NCBI RefSeq assembly: GCF_016756395.1 | Contig: NZ_AP018365.1 | Location: forward strand, 3,509,001 to 3,573,000 | From: Streptomyces sp. SN-593 | GTDB taxonomy: Bacteria; Actinomycetota; Actinomycetes; Streptomycetales; Streptomycetaceae | Direction of reading: 5' to 3' | Length of the DNA: 64,000 nt | In this document: positions 26,912 to 35,595 of the stretch, in pieces | Numbering within the stretch: position 1 is the first letter of the stretch | Layout of the letters: each line of letters starts with the position of its first letter | The notes under the pieces: generated by a model | Databases searched by the model: none | The model's input: only the letters and a program-made list of their open reading frames with translations | Told to the model about the DNA's origin: nothing | Made by a program: the position numbers and the translations under genes

Positions 26912-27772
26912 GTGACCGCTTCGGACACCTCGAACACCCCGGACCGCGACCCCGCCGGCGAGACCGGCGGCACCGGTAGCGCCGGCGGCAGCGACCGCGC
27001 CGGACGCCGTACCGCCCGGGGCGACGACCGCCGAGACCGGCTCGCGGCCTACCACCGCAAGCGCGACTTCGGCCGGACCGCCGAACCGCGCGGCGGCCGC
27101 GCCCCCGCGGGCGGCGGCCCCGCGTACGTCGTGCAGATCCACGACGCGACCCGCACCCACTTCGACTTCCGGCTGGAGGTCGACGGTGTGCTCAAGTCCT
27201 GGGCGGTGCCCAAGGGCCCCTCGACCGATCCGCGGGACAAGCGGCTCGCGGTGCCGACCGAGGACCACCCCATGGAGTACCGCGACTTCGAGGGCGTGAT
27301 CGAGGCGGGCGAGTACGGCGGCGGGACGGTGATCGTCTGGGACGCGGGCGGCTACCGCAACGCGAGCACCGACCGGTCCGGCCGCGAGATCCCCTTCGCC
27401 GAGGCCCTGGCGCGCGGCCACGCGTCCTTCCGGCTGGTCGGCGGGAAGCTGCGCGGGCGCTGGTCGCTGACCCGTTTCCGCAAGGGCGAGCCCGGCACCG
27501 AGGACGAGAGCGGGCACGCCCGCGGCGAGGCGTGGCTGCTGGTCCGGTCCGCGGAGGAGGGCCCGCGCGGGGGAGGGCGCGCCGCCGCCCGCCGTAGCCG
27601 CGCGCGCCGTCCCCCCGCGCCGGGTCAGACCCCGGCCCAGCCGGGCGGCGCCGATCCGCGCTCCCGCGGCCGTGGCACCCCCGACCCGCACCTGGCCCGC
27701 AGCACGCGGACCGGCCGCACCCTCGCGCAGGTGGCCGAGGCGGGCGGCCCGACCTGGCACTCGGACCGTTGA
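26912..27772 (+). CDS. ligD: LigD-type 3'-phosphoesterase domain protein
   Basis: Predicted 286 residues from the GTG at 26912, preceded by GAGGAGG. It has the LigD 3'-phosphoesterase core: VVQIHDATRTHFDFRLEVDG (metal-binding His and Asp), SWAVPKGPS, EYGGGTVIVWD and GRWSLTRF. It trims 3'-phosphate or ribonucleotide ends during bacterial end-joining. N- and C-terminal tails are basic and disordered. The gene overlaps the ligase gene by 4 nt (TTGA). In many bacteria these activities are fused with a polymerase domain; here they are separate and no Ku or polymerase gene is in the window. Confidence 0.92.
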   Translation: MTASDTSNTPDRDPAGETGGTGSAGGSDRAGRRTARGDDRRDRLAAYHRKRDFGRTAEPRGGRAPAGGGPAYVVQIHDATRTHFDFRLEVDGVLKSWAVPKGPSTDPRDKRLAVPTEDHPMEYRDFEGVIEAGEYGGGTVIVWDAGGYRNASTDRSGREIPFAEALARGHASFRLVGGKLRGRWSLTRFRKGEPGTEDESGHARGEAWLLVRSAEEGPRGGGRAAARRSRARRPPAPGQTPAQPGGADPRSRGRGTPDPHLARSTRTGRTLAQVAEAGGPTWHSDR

Positions 27773-29157
27773 CCGCCGCCCGGGACACCTTCCCTGACGG
27801 CGGCCCCTTCCCTGACGGCGGCCCTTCCGCCGGCCGCGGCCGTTCCCCCGGCCACCGCCCCCGAAGGCACGGCGGCCCCGCCGGAACGGGCGGCCGTCCC
27901 GGTCCCGCGGCCGGACATTCCTCCGGGGCCGACCCGGGCGCCTCCCCCGCCTCCCCCGCCTCCGCCGACCGCCGCGCCCGCCCGCCCCGCGGCCCCGCCG
28001 GAACGGCCTCCGACCCGGGCGCCTCCGCCCGGCCCGGCTCCACCGCCGGGAACCCCGGGGGCGTCGGGAACCCCCGCTCCCCCGCCTCTACGTCCACCAC
28101 CCCGCCCTCCCCCGAACCCCCCACTTCGCCCACCTCGCCCTCCCCCGCCTCGCTCTCCTCCGCCGTACCGGCGCGGCTGCTGCGCCCGGTCCCCGCGCAC
28201 CGCGCCGGCACGCCGGTCCGGCCGATGCTGGCCACCCCCACCGACCGCCGCTCGTACGACGGGAGCTGGCTCTTCGAGCGCAAGCTCGACGGCGTACGGG
28301 TGCTGGCGGTGCGCGACGCGGACGGGGTGCGGCTGCTGTCGCGCACCGGGCGGGACGTCAGCGCGACCTATCCCGAGGTCGTGGCGGCGCTCGCGGCGCA
28401 GCGGTGCGCGGACTTCACCGTCGACGGCGAGGTGGTGGCGCTGCGGTCGGGCCGTACCGACTTCGCGCTGCTCCAGCAGCGGATGGGGCTGACCGATCCG
28501 CGGGCGGTGCGGGCCAGCCCGGTGGCGGTGCACTACTACGTGTTCGACGTGCTGGCGCTGGCCGGCTGGGACACCTCCCGGGTGCCGCAGCGGACCCGCA
28601 AGACGCTGCTGCGGGACGCGCTGGAGTACGGCGGCCCGCTGCGCTTCACCCCGCACCGCAACCACGACGGCGACACCCCGGCGCTGCTCGCCGACGCCTG
28701 CGCGCGGGGCTGGGAGGGGCTGATCGCCAAGCGCGCGGACGCCGCGTACCAGCCGCGCCGGTCGCGGGACTGGCTGAAGCTGAAGTGCGCGGCCGGGCAG
28801 GAGTTCGTGGTCGGCGGCTTCACCGAGCCGGCCGGTTCGCGGATCGGGTTCGGCGCGCTGCTGCTGGGCTACCACGACGCGGACGGCGCGCTGCGCTACG
28901 CGGGGAAGGTGGGCACCGGGTACCGGGACCGGGTGCTGCGGCAGTTGCGGGCGCGGCTGGACGGGCTCGCGCGGGCCGCCAGCCCCTTCGCCGACCCGGT
29001 GCGCGAGCGGTCCGCGCACTGGGCCGAGCCGGCGCTCGTGGCGCAGGTCGCCTTCACCGAGTGGACCCGGGACGGGATGCTGCGCCACCCCCGGTTCCTG
29101 GGCCTGCGCGACGACAGGGACCCGGCGGACGTGGTCCGCGAGGAGCCGCCCGGCTGA
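27769..29157 (+). CDS. ligD: ATP-dependent DNA ligase (LigD ligase domain)
   Basis: Predicted 462 residues from a TTG start overlapping the phosphoesterase stop (TTGA). The first 145 residues are Pro/Gly/Ser low-complexity; no later ATG/GTG precedes the conserved core (first PMLATP), so the coupled TTG is the best choice, though not certain. Core motifs are motif I FERKLDGVR with the AMP-accepting Lys172, FTVDGEVVAL (motif III region), EGLIAKR (motif IV) and WLKLKC (motif V). An OB-fold follows (QEFVVGGFTEPAGSR). It seals breaks in non-homologous end-joining. Confidence 0.93.
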   Translation: MTAARDTFPDGGPFPDGGPSAGRGRSPGHRPRRHGGPAGTGGRPGPAAGHSSGADPGASPASPASADRRARPPRGPAGTASDPGASARPGSTAGNPGGVGNPRSPASTSTTPPSPEPPTSPTSPSPASLSSAVPARLLRPVPAHRAGTPVRPMLATPTDRRSYDGSWLFERKLDGVRVLAVRDADGVRLLSRTGRDVSATYPEVVAALAAQRCADFTVDGEVVALRSGRTDFALLQQRMGLTDPRAVRASPVAVHYYVFDVLALAGWDTSRVPQRTRKTLLRDALEYGGPLRFTPHRNHDGDTPALLADACARGWEGLIAKRADAAYQPRRSRDWLKLKCAAGQEFVVGGFTEPAGSRIGFGALLLGYHDADGALRYAGKVGTGYRDRVLRQLRARLDGLARAASPFADPVRERSAHWAEPALVAQVAFTEWTRDGMLRHPRFLGLRDDRDPADVVREEPPG

Positions 29158-29239
29158 CCCGCGCACGGTGCGGGAGGGGCGCGGGCGCGGCGGGCCCGGG
29201 CGGCCGGTCGCCACGACGGGTGGTCACTACAGTGGCGGG

Positions 29240-29959
29240 ATGGAACTGGCGATGTGGGGCGAAGCGACCGGTCAGGGCTGGTCGCAGATCGGGGAGTTGG
29301 GGCTCGCGTTCGTGCTGTCGGCGGCGATCGGGCTCGAACGCGAGGTGCGGCAGAAGAGCGCGGGGATGCGCACCCACACGCTCGTCGGGCTCGGTGCGGC
29401 GCTGATCATGCTGGTGTCGAAGTACGGCTTCAGCGACGTGCTCGGCGGCCACACCGTGCTGGACCCCTCGCGGGTGGCGGCCCAGATCGTCTCCGGTATC
29501 GGCTTCATCGGCGGCGGGCTGATCTTCGTCCGGCAGGACGTGGTGCGGGGGCTGACCACGGCGGCGGTGGTGTGGATGACGGCCGCGATCGGCATGGCGG
29601 CGGGCGCCGGGCTGCCGGTGCTGGCGCTGGTCGTGGCGGGCGCGCACTTCCTGATCGTGCTCGGCTTCGCGCCGCTGGCCGCCCGCATCCCCGGCTCGAC
29701 CCGGTCCCCCGCCTGGCTGAGGCTGGACTACGAGGACGGCCGCGGGGTGCTGCGGACCGCGTTGGAGTCCTGCACGAGCATGGGCTTCAACGTCGTCGAC
29801 CTGTCCGCCGAGCACGACCACGAACCCGAGCACCGCGGCGGCGTCACGGTGCACCTGACGGTGCAGGGGCCGCGGCCGGTGGTGGAGCTCGCGTCGGCGC
29901 TCGCGGAGATCGAGGGCGTGCACCGGGTGAGCACGACGCAGGACGACGCCATCGAGTAG
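29240..29959 (+). CDS. MgtC/SapB family membrane protein
   Basis: Predicted 239 residues from the ATG at 29240. The N-terminal four- or five-helix MgtC domain contains LSAAIGLEREVRQKSAGMRTH and GIGFIGGGLIF, the family signatures; a C-terminal cytosolic ACT-like domain follows (about 150-239). MgtC proteins aid survival at low magnesium by influencing the F-type ATP synthase in pathogens; the role in streptomycetes is unclear. It stands alone downstream of the ligase gene. Confidence 0.92.
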   Translation: MELAMWGEATGQGWSQIGELGLAFVLSAAIGLEREVRQKSAGMRTHTLVGLGAALIMLVSKYGFSDVLGGHTVLDPSRVAAQIVSGIGFIGGGLIFVRQDVVRGLTTAAVVWMTAAIGMAAGAGLPVLALVVAGAHFLIVLGFAPLAARIPGSTRSPAWLRLDYEDGRGVLRTALESCTSMGFNVVDLSAEHDHEPEHRGGVTVHLTVQGPRPVVELASALAEIEGVHRVSTTQDDAIE

Positions 29960-29988
29960 CTTCCGGGCGCCCCCTCCCATTCAGTTGC

Positions 29989-30024
29989 TTGCCTCCAGCA
30001 ATTAATATAAGTTGCTGAAGGCAA
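29989..30024. promoter_or_regulatory. Twin MarR-type operators
   Basis: TTGCCTCCAGCAA (29989-30001) and TTGCTGAAGGCAA (30012-30024) are near-perfect reverse complements of each other. Each is itself a TTGC-N5-GCAA palindrome, and they flank an AT-rich centre (TTAATATAAG) that could hold a -10 box. They lie in the only AT-rich stretch upstream of the MarR/DHA2 pair and are likely autoregulatory operators. Confidence 0.7.
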
Positions 30025-30118
30025 ACAAATACTTATCGGACAACAGGGGGCGAGGACGACGGACACGCAGACGAGCGGGACGGCGCGGAGCACCGCGCCC
30101 CTGGACACGACCGGGAGC

Positions 30119-30751
30119 GTGGACCCCACCGCCACCGCCACCGCGGACCCGACCGGAACCGCGGGCGCGACCGGAACCGCGGGCGCGACCGGCACCACGA
30201 CCGGCACCACGACCGGGAGCACGGCCCCGACCGGCGCCGCCTCCCCCGGACCCGACGCGGCCCACCCCGCCGACGTCGTCATGGAGAGCGCCGCCGTCGG
30301 CGACGAGATGGCCCGGCTGATGCGGCTGGTCGGGGCGTGGAAGCAGCGGGTGCGGGACGAGGGGTGGGGCGACCGGCTGCTGCTGGGGCGGCTCACCGAG
30401 GGCGGTCCGCGCAGGGCCACCGACCTCGCCGCCGACACCCTGCTCGACCTGTCCACCGTGAGCCGGCAGATCCGCTCGCTGGTCGAGCGGGGCCTGGTCG
30501 AGCGGCGCCCCGATCCCGAGGACGGCCGCGGCGCCCTGCTCTCCCCCACCGGGCAGGGGCTCGCCGCGGTGGAGCGCTACCGCGCGCAGCGCGACCAGAA
30601 GCTGGCCGACGCGCTCGCCTCCTGGCCGAGCCGGGACCGCAGGGAGTTCGGCCGCCTGCTGGCCCGCTTCAACGACGACTTCGGCGAGCTGCACGTGCGG
30701 CCCGTGTGCGCGCCCGGCCACCAGCAGGGCCCCGCCGCGCCCCGGCCATGA
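30119..30751 (+). CDS. MarR family transcriptional regulator
   Basis: Predicted 210 residues from the GTG at 30119. The first 50 residues are Thr/Gly/Ala repeats (18-bp and 12-bp DNA repeats at 30151-30210), and no ribosome site is clear. The ATG at 30281 would give a 156-residue protein of usual MarR length, so the start is uncertain. The winged helix is clear: RRATDLAADTLLDLSTVSRQIRSLVERGLVERRPDPEDGR. It is followed by a DHA2 efflux gene and preceded by twin palindromes, so it probably represses itself and the pump. Confidence 0.85.
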   Translation: MDPTATATADPTGTAGATGTAGATGTTTGTTTGSTAPTGAASPGPDAAHPADVVMESAAVGDEMARLMRLVGAWKQRVRDEGWGDRLLLGRLTEGGPRRATDLAADTLLDLSTVSRQIRSLVERGLVERRPDPEDGRGALLSPTGQGLAAVERYRAQRDQKLADALASWPSRDRREFGRLLARFNDDFGELHVRPVCAPGHQQGPAAPRP

Positions 30752-30868
30752 CCGCGCCGCCGCGCCCACGCCGGGCGCGCGCGCACCGGGCGGCGCCGCC
30801 GCCACCCCCTCCGACTTCCGCACCACTGCCGGGCCCGCACCCCGGGTCAGATCGAGGAGAGCAGCGAA

Positions 30869-32557
30869 GTGAGCAGTAGCAGCCGGACCTCACCACCGTC
30901 AGGGGCGGCCTCGAACCCCCCGGCGCCCGCGGCCGGCCCGGCGCCGGGCGGGCTGACCCACCGCCAGATCCTGACCATCCTCAGCGGCCTGATGCTGGGC
31001 ATGTTCCTGGCCGCGCTCGACCAGACCATCGTCAGCACCGCGATCCGCACCATCGCCGACGACCTGCACGGCCTGAACCAGCAGGCGTGGACCACCACCG
31101 CCTACCTGATCACGTCGACCATCACCACCCCGCTCTACGGCAAGCTGTCCGACATACACGGCCGCAAGCCGTACTTCATCGCCGCGATCAGCATCTTCAT
31201 CGTGGGCTCGGTGCTGTGCACCTTCTCCACCTCGATGATCGAACTGGCGGTCTTCCGCGCCTTCCAGGGCATCGGGGCCGGCGGTCTGATGTCACTGGCG
31301 CTGGCGATCATCGGCGACATCGTGCCGCCGCGCGAACGGGCCCGCTACCAGGGCTACATCCTCGCGGTCTTCGCCACCTCCAGCGTGGCCGGGCCGCTGA
31401 TCGGCGGGTTCCTCGCCGGCCAGTCCTCGGTGCTGGCGATCGCCGGCTGGCGCTGGGTGTTCCTGGTGAACGTGCCGATCGGCATCATCGGGCTCTTCGT
31501 CGTGGCGAGGGTGCTCAACGTGCCGCACACCCGGCGCGAGCACCGCATCGACTGGTGGGGCGCGCTGACCATCGTGCTCGGCGTGGTGCCGCTGCTGCTC
31601 ATCGCCGAGCAGGGCGAGTCGTGGGGCTGGCTCTCCGCGCGGGCCCTGGTCTGCTACGTGGTCGGCGTCGTCGGGGTGGTCGCCTGGGTCCTCGTCGAGC
31701 GGCGCATGGGCGACGAGGCGCTGATCCCGATGCGGCTGTTCCGCAACACCGTCTTCAGCCGGACCAGCCTGCTCAGCCTGCTGGTCGGCATGGTGATGTT
31801 CGGCGGGATGCTGATGATCCCGCAGTACCTCCAGATCGTGAAGGGCGCGAGCCCGACCAGGTCGGGTCTGGAGATGCTGCCGCTGATGCTCGGAATGATG
31901 AGCGCCTCGATCGGCACCGGCCAGATCGTCTCCAGGACGGGGCGCTACAAGATCTTCCCGGTGATCGGCACCGCGCTGATGATCGTCTCCATGCTGCTGT
32001 TCCACTACAAGGTGCAGTGGAACACCCCGCTGCCCGAGACCATGGTGTTCATGGCGCTGATGGGCGCCGGGCTCGGCCTGACCATGCAGACGCTGGTGCT
32101 GGCGGTGCAGAACGCGGTCCCACCGCAGGACATGGGCACCGCGACCGCGTCGGCGACGTTCTTCCGCCAGCTCGGCGGCACCGCGGGCACCGCGATCTTC
32201 CTGTCCGTGCTCTTCAGCACGGTCGGCGGCAAGATCACCACGGCGCTCGGCAGGGCGAAGACGCACCCGGACTTCCAGAAGGCGCTCGCCGAGCACCCGG
32301 ACGCGCTGTCGCCGCAGAGCGCCAGGTCGGTGGTCACCGACTCGTCCTTCCTCAAGCGCCTCGACCCGGCGCTGGCCGCGCCCTTCAAGCAGGGGTTCGC
32401 CGACTCGATGCACCTGGTGTTCATCATCGTCGCCGGGGTCGCCGTGCTCGCCTTCCTCCTGATGCTCACCATCAAGGAGGTCCCGCTCCGCAGGCTCTCC
32501 GGCGCCCAGGCCCGCGCCCAGGCCGAGGCCGAGGCGGCCGCGGCCAAGGAGCTGTAG
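30869..32557 (+). CDS. DHA2-type (EmrB/QacA) multidrug efflux transporter
   Basis: Predicted 562 residues with 14 hydrophobic segments. Signatures include LDQTIVSTAIRTIADDL (motif D1), GKLSDIHGRKPYF (motif A) and GVVPLLLIAEQGESWGW, typical of proton-coupled DHA2 exporters. The C-terminus is Ala/Glu-rich. It lies 117 bp after the MarR gene in the same direction, a standard drug-inducible efflux pair. A second, distinct DHA2 pump lies at 17943. Confidence 0.95.
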   Translation: MSSSSRTSPPSGAASNPPAPAAGPAPGGLTHRQILTILSGLMLGMFLAALDQTIVSTAIRTIADDLHGLNQQAWTTTAYLITSTITTPLYGKLSDIHGRKPYFIAAISIFIVGSVLCTFSTSMIELAVFRAFQGIGAGGLMSLALAIIGDIVPPRERARYQGYILAVFATSSVAGPLIGGFLAGQSSVLAIAGWRWVFLVNVPIGIIGLFVVARVLNVPHTRREHRIDWWGALTIVLGVVPLLLIAEQGESWGWLSARALVCYVVGVVGVVAWVLVERRMGDEALIPMRLFRNTVFSRTSLLSLLVGMVMFGGMLMIPQYLQIVKGASPTRSGLEMLPLMLGMMSASIGTGQIVSRTGRYKIFPVIGTALMIVSMLLFHYKVQWNTPLPETMVFMALMGAGLGLTMQTLVLAVQNAVPPQDMGTATASATFFRQLGGTAGTAIFLSVLFSTVGGKITTALGRAKTHPDFQKALAEHPDALSPQSARSVVTDSSFLKRLDPALAAPFKQGFADSMHLVFIIVAGVAVLAFLLMLTIKEVPLRRLSGAQARAQAEAEAAAAKEL

Positions 32558-32637
32558 GCGCCGGGGCAGGAAGCCACGGGCCGCACGTACGGAGCACCGC
32601 CGCTGCCGCCCCTGCCGACCCGCCCCCGCGGGTACGG

Positions 32638-33273
32638 TCAGGGGCGGCGCGGGCGGCGGACCACCACGGTGCGGGCGGCGGTGTCGAAGGCGCCGTGGTG
32701 GTAGGGCCGCTCGGTGAGGACGTTGCCGAGCCGGCTGAGCACGACCACGACGTTCAGCAGCGGGACCAGCCAGCCCATCACCGCCATGGAGCGCGCCCGC
32801 CGCACCGCCTGCCGCCAGGTCGGCCGCGCGTGGCCGTCCCAGAGGCGGGCCACGCGCAGCCCGGTCAGCAGCATCCCGGGGGTACCGCCCCAGAGCGTCG
32901 CGAACACGGCGCCGTAGAACGTCAGCCAGACGAACCCGAGCAGCCAGAAGGCGAGCAGGAACCAGCCCTGGCCGTCGGGGTCCACCGAGTACTGGAGCCC
33001 GGCGGCGAGTGTTCCGGGCGCGGCGAGGGAGGCCGCGGCGATCACCAGGTCGAGCACCAGCGCGGTGAAGCGCCGTCCGGTGGCGGCCAGTTCGACGGTG
33101 GTGACGTCGCCGCCACCCGTCGGAGCCCGGCCGGCCAGCCCCGCGCAGGCGTATGCCGTGCGGGAGTGCGCAGGGGGTTCCGCCGTGAGCGGGTGCCGCT
33201 TGCGCTGCGCCTCGCGGGCCCGCTCGACCCGCGCGATCCGGTCCGCTCCGCGCATGCCCTCCAACGTCTCCAT
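32638..33273 (-). CDS. RDD family membrane protein
   Basis: Predicted 211 residues. After a charged N-terminus comes an RDD domain: RRFTALVLDLVIAAASL (first helix with the Arg and Asp), two further helices, and WGGTPGMLLTGLRVARLW before the third. RDD proteins are small membrane proteins; some move ions or solutes, but the role here is unknown. Its C-terminus is basic. Confidence 0.9.
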   Translation of the reverse strand: METLEGMRGADRIARVERAREAQRKRHPLTAEPPAHSRTAYACAGLAGRAPTGGGDVTTVELAATGRRFTALVLDLVIAAASLAAPGTLAAGLQYSVDPDGQGWFLLAFWLLGFVWLTFYGAVFATLWGGTPGMLLTGLRVARLWDGHARPTWRQAVRRARSMAVMGWLVPLLNVVVVLSRLGNVLTERPYHHGAFDTAARTVVVRRPRRP

Positions 33274-33392
33274 CGCTCCCCACTCTCGACGTCACAGGCG
33301 GTGCGCACGCCGGGCACCGCGCAGCCGGCGGGGCGATCCTGGCACAACCTTCCCGGACGCCCCCACCAAGATCTTCCCAAGTCTGCGCCGCG

Positions 33393-33659
33393 ATGCCATC
33401 TCCGGGGAACCACAAGGGCGTTGACGGCGTCCCCGACCGACCGGCGCGGGAGGGCCCGGAGCACGGCACGAAGACGAAGGCGAAGGCTGTCCGCCTCGCC
33501 ATGGAGGACGCCGTCAAGCGCCATCTGCGGCAGGAGTTCTTCGACGCCATGGACGCAGGCGAACTCGACTTCAGCGAGATCGTGGAGACCACCGGCCCGC
33601 GCGACGCCGACGGCTCCCTGAAGCGCCACAACGGTCAGAACGGCGACCCCGCCGCCTGA
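33393..33659 (+). CDS. Probable VapB-type antitoxin
   Basis: Predicted 88 residues. The middle (HGTKTKAKAVRLAMEDAVKRH) matches the helix pair of small ribbon-helix-helix antitoxins of the VapB type, and the acidic C-terminus would wrap the toxin. The usual N-terminal strand (such as ...IDLDDELL...) is only faintly recognisable (VDGVPDRPAREGPE), and no ribosome site precedes the ATG, so the start may be wrong or the N-terminus degenerate. The stop overlaps the toxin start (TGATG). Confidence 0.7.
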   Translation: MPSPGNHKGVDGVPDRPAREGPEHGTKTKAKAVRLAMEDAVKRHLRQEFFDAMDAGELDFSEIVETTGPRDADGSLKRHNGQNGDPAA

Positions 33660-34078
33660 TGCAGGACCGCTACCTGATCGACCAGTCCGCCCTGGCACGC
33701 TGGACGAAGCCCGGGGTGAAGACCGTCCTCACGCCGCTCCACGAGCGCTGCCTCCTCGCCGTCTGCCAACCCACCGAGTACGAGATGGTGCACTCGGCGC
33801 GGGACACCACGGAGGCGACCCGCATCAGCACCTGGCTCCACGCCTTCGACTACCTGCCGACCGACGAGGACGCCTTCAGCCGGGCCCTGGAGATCCAGCG
33901 CCATGCGCTCGACGCGGGCTTCCACCGCGCCCTGTCCCTTCCGGACCTGCTGATCGCCGCCACCGCCGCGCTGAACGGCCGGACCGTGCTCCACTACGAC
34001 GGCGACTTCGACATGATCGCCTCCCTCACCGGTCAGCCCACCCGATGGGTCGTCCCGCTCGGCACCGCCGACCGCTGA
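33659..34078 (+). CDS. vapC: PIN-domain ribonuclease toxin (VapC-like)
   Basis: Predicted 139 residues. PIN-fold acidic residues are visible: Asp8 in YLIDQSALARW, Glu40/42 in PTEYEMVH, Asp96 in LSLPDLLIAA and Asp114/116 in LHYDGDFDMI. VapC toxins cut RNA in a metal-dependent way and are held inactive by their antitoxin. The start codon overlaps the antitoxin stop, as expected for a toxin-antitoxin pair. Confidence 0.9.
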   Translation: MQDRYLIDQSALARWTKPGVKTVLTPLHERCLLAVCQPTEYEMVHSARDTTEATRISTWLHAFDYLPTDEDAFSRALEIQRHALDAGFHRALSLPDLLIAATAALNGRTVLHYDGDFDMIASLTGQPTRWVVPLGTADR

Positions 34079-34211
34079 GCGCCCCCCACGCCGACCCCCT
34101 CTTTCCGGAGTTCGCACCGACGTCCCCACGGATCCGGACTCCTCGCGGCCGGGCGGGGGGCGCTGGTTGCCGCAGCCGATCAGGCCGGGGGCTCCGGGGC
34201 GGAGTGGGGAA

Positions 34212-35132
34212 TCAGGTGGGGCGGGGGGCCGCCGGCGCGGTGTAGTAGGACGGGCGGTCGATGTCGCGCAGGAGTCCCGGGCCCACGGGCTCCCAGCCGA
34301 GCCGCTGCCGGGTGAGCGTGCTGGACGCGGGGCCGTCGGACTGCGCGAAGTACGCGAGGACGCCGAAGTGCGCGGCCGCCTCGTCGGCGCCGAGGGAGGT
34401 CACCGGGACGCAGAGGCGGCGGCCGATGACCTCGGCGACGTCCCGGAAGGGCACCCCCTCCTCCGCCACCGCGTGGTGGCGCGCCCCGGGGACCGCCGCT
34501 TCGAGCGCGAGCCGGTAGACGCGGGCGGCGTCCGCGTGGTGGACGGCGGGCCAGCGGTTGCCGCCGTCGCCGACGTACGCCGAGACCCCCGTGCGGACGG
34601 CGACGTCGATGTAGCGGGGGACGGTGAACCGGTCGCCGTCGCCGTGCACGCAGGGCAGGCGCACCACCGACACGCACACACCGTCCTCGACGAGGGCCGC
34701 GGCGGTCAGCTCGGCGTCGCGGCCGAACGGCCCCGCGGGCCGCGGCAGGTCGTCCTCGGTGACGGGCCGTCCCGGTTGTTCCGGGACCACCGGCGCGAAC
34801 CCGGCCGTGACCACCAGCGGGCGGCCGCTGCCGGCCAGTACGCCGCCGATCGCCCGCAGCGCGGACCGCTCCGTCCGGCCGTTCTCGGCGAACCGCGCCA
34901 GGTCGGCGGTGTCGAAGGCGGTGTGCACGACGCCGTCGGCCCCGGACGCCCCGGCCCGCAGGCTGTCCAGGTCCTCCAGCGAACCGCGGTGCGGCGTCGC
35001 GCCGGCCGCCGCGAGCACGGCGGCGGACGCGTCGGACCGGGCGAGCCCGAGCACCTGGTGGCCGGCGCCGACCAGGTCGCGTACGACGGCGCCGCCGACG
35101 AAACCCGAGCCGCCGGTGACGAAGACGCGCAT
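34212..35132 (-). CDS. NAD(P)-dependent epimerase/reductase (extended SDR, atypical)
   Basis: Predicted 306 residues. The Rossmann motif is MRVFVTGGSGFVGGAVVRDL (TGxxGxxG), with VVHTAF in the fourth strand. The usual YxxxK is not obvious, so it belongs to the NAD(P)H-binding, SDR-like group used on diverse carbonyl substrates. The ATG overlaps the SnoaL-like stop by one base (TGATG), giving a two-gene operon divergent from a TetR regulator. The substrate is unknown. Confidence 0.9.
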   Translation of the reverse strand: MRVFVTGGSGFVGGAVVRDLVGAGHQVLGLARSDASAAVLAAAGATPHRGSLEDLDSLRAGASGADGVVHTAFDTADLARFAENGRTERSALRAIGGVLAGSGRPLVVTAGFAPVVPEQPGRPVTEDDLPRPAGPFGRDAELTAAALVEDGVCVSVVRLPCVHGDGDRFTVPRYIDVAVRTGVSAYVGDGGNRWPAVHHADAARVYRLALEAAVPGARHHAVAEEGVPFRDVAEVIGRRLCVPVTSLGADEAAAHFGVLAYFAQSDGPASSTLTRQRLGWEPVGPGLLRDIDRPSYYTAPAAPRPT

Positions 35133-35527
35133 CAGGCCGCCCCGCCGCCCGGCCGCCGCGGGCCCATGTAGTCGCGGATCCGCGCCATCCGGCCGTCGCG
35201 CAGGGTGATGATCCAGACGTAGCGCAGGTCGAACGGGTCACCGCCGGCGGCGTCGTGGTGGTGCCCCTCGGCCTCCACCACGACCTCGTCGCCGATCTCG
35301 CGGGCCCGCACCCCGCTGAGGGTGCCGAAGCGCACGTGCCCGAGGACCACGGTCAGGTAGGCCCGGATGGCCTCCCGGCCCTCGATGCGCTCGGGCGCCC
35401 CGGGCGCGGCGAACGGGAACTCGTGCACCGCGTCCTCGGTGAGCGTGTCCGTCCAGGCGTCGACGTCGCCCGCGGCCAGTCCCTCCATGGCGTCGGACAA
35501 CCACGGAGGAAGGGTGTTGGTCGGCAT
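35132..35527 (-). CDS. SnoaL-like/NTF2-fold protein
   Basis: Predicted 131 residues from the ATG at 35527. The single NTF2-like cone fold is recognisable by WLSDAMEGLAAGDVDAWTDTLTEDAVHEFPFA and ERIEGREAIRAYL. Members are isomerases, cyclases or ligand carriers; there is no catalytic assignment here. It is the first gene of a two-gene operon with the epimerase/reductase, and TetR-type palindromes lie in the divergent promoter region. Confidence 0.9.
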   Translation of the reverse strand: MPTNTLPPWLSDAMEGLAAGDVDAWTDTLTEDAVHEFPFAAPGAPERIEGREAIRAYLTVVLGHVRFGTLSGVRAREIGDEVVVEAEGHHHDAAGGDPFDLRYVWIITLRDGRMARIRDYMGPRRPGGGAA

Positions 35528-35547
35528 GAGAACCTCCCCTACGATTC

Positions 35548-35595
35548 GGACTGTGAGTCCTGAACACCGTACCACCAATACGGACCGGCAGTCCG
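35548..35595. promoter_or_regulatory. Two TetR-type palindromes
   Basis: GGACT-GTG-AGTCC (35548-35560) and CGGAC-CGGCA-GTCCG (35581-35595) share the pattern CGGAC-N5-GTCC. The first covers the probable GTG start of the TetR gene and lies 21 bp from the SnoaL-like start; the second lies just inside the TetR coding region. They fit autoregulation plus control of the divergent operon. Confidence 0.65.

Noticed and set aside
31292..33631. Minus-strand 779-codon frame opposite the DHA2 gene and covering the RDD gene
   Set aside because: Same composition artefact; it contradicts two recognised genes.
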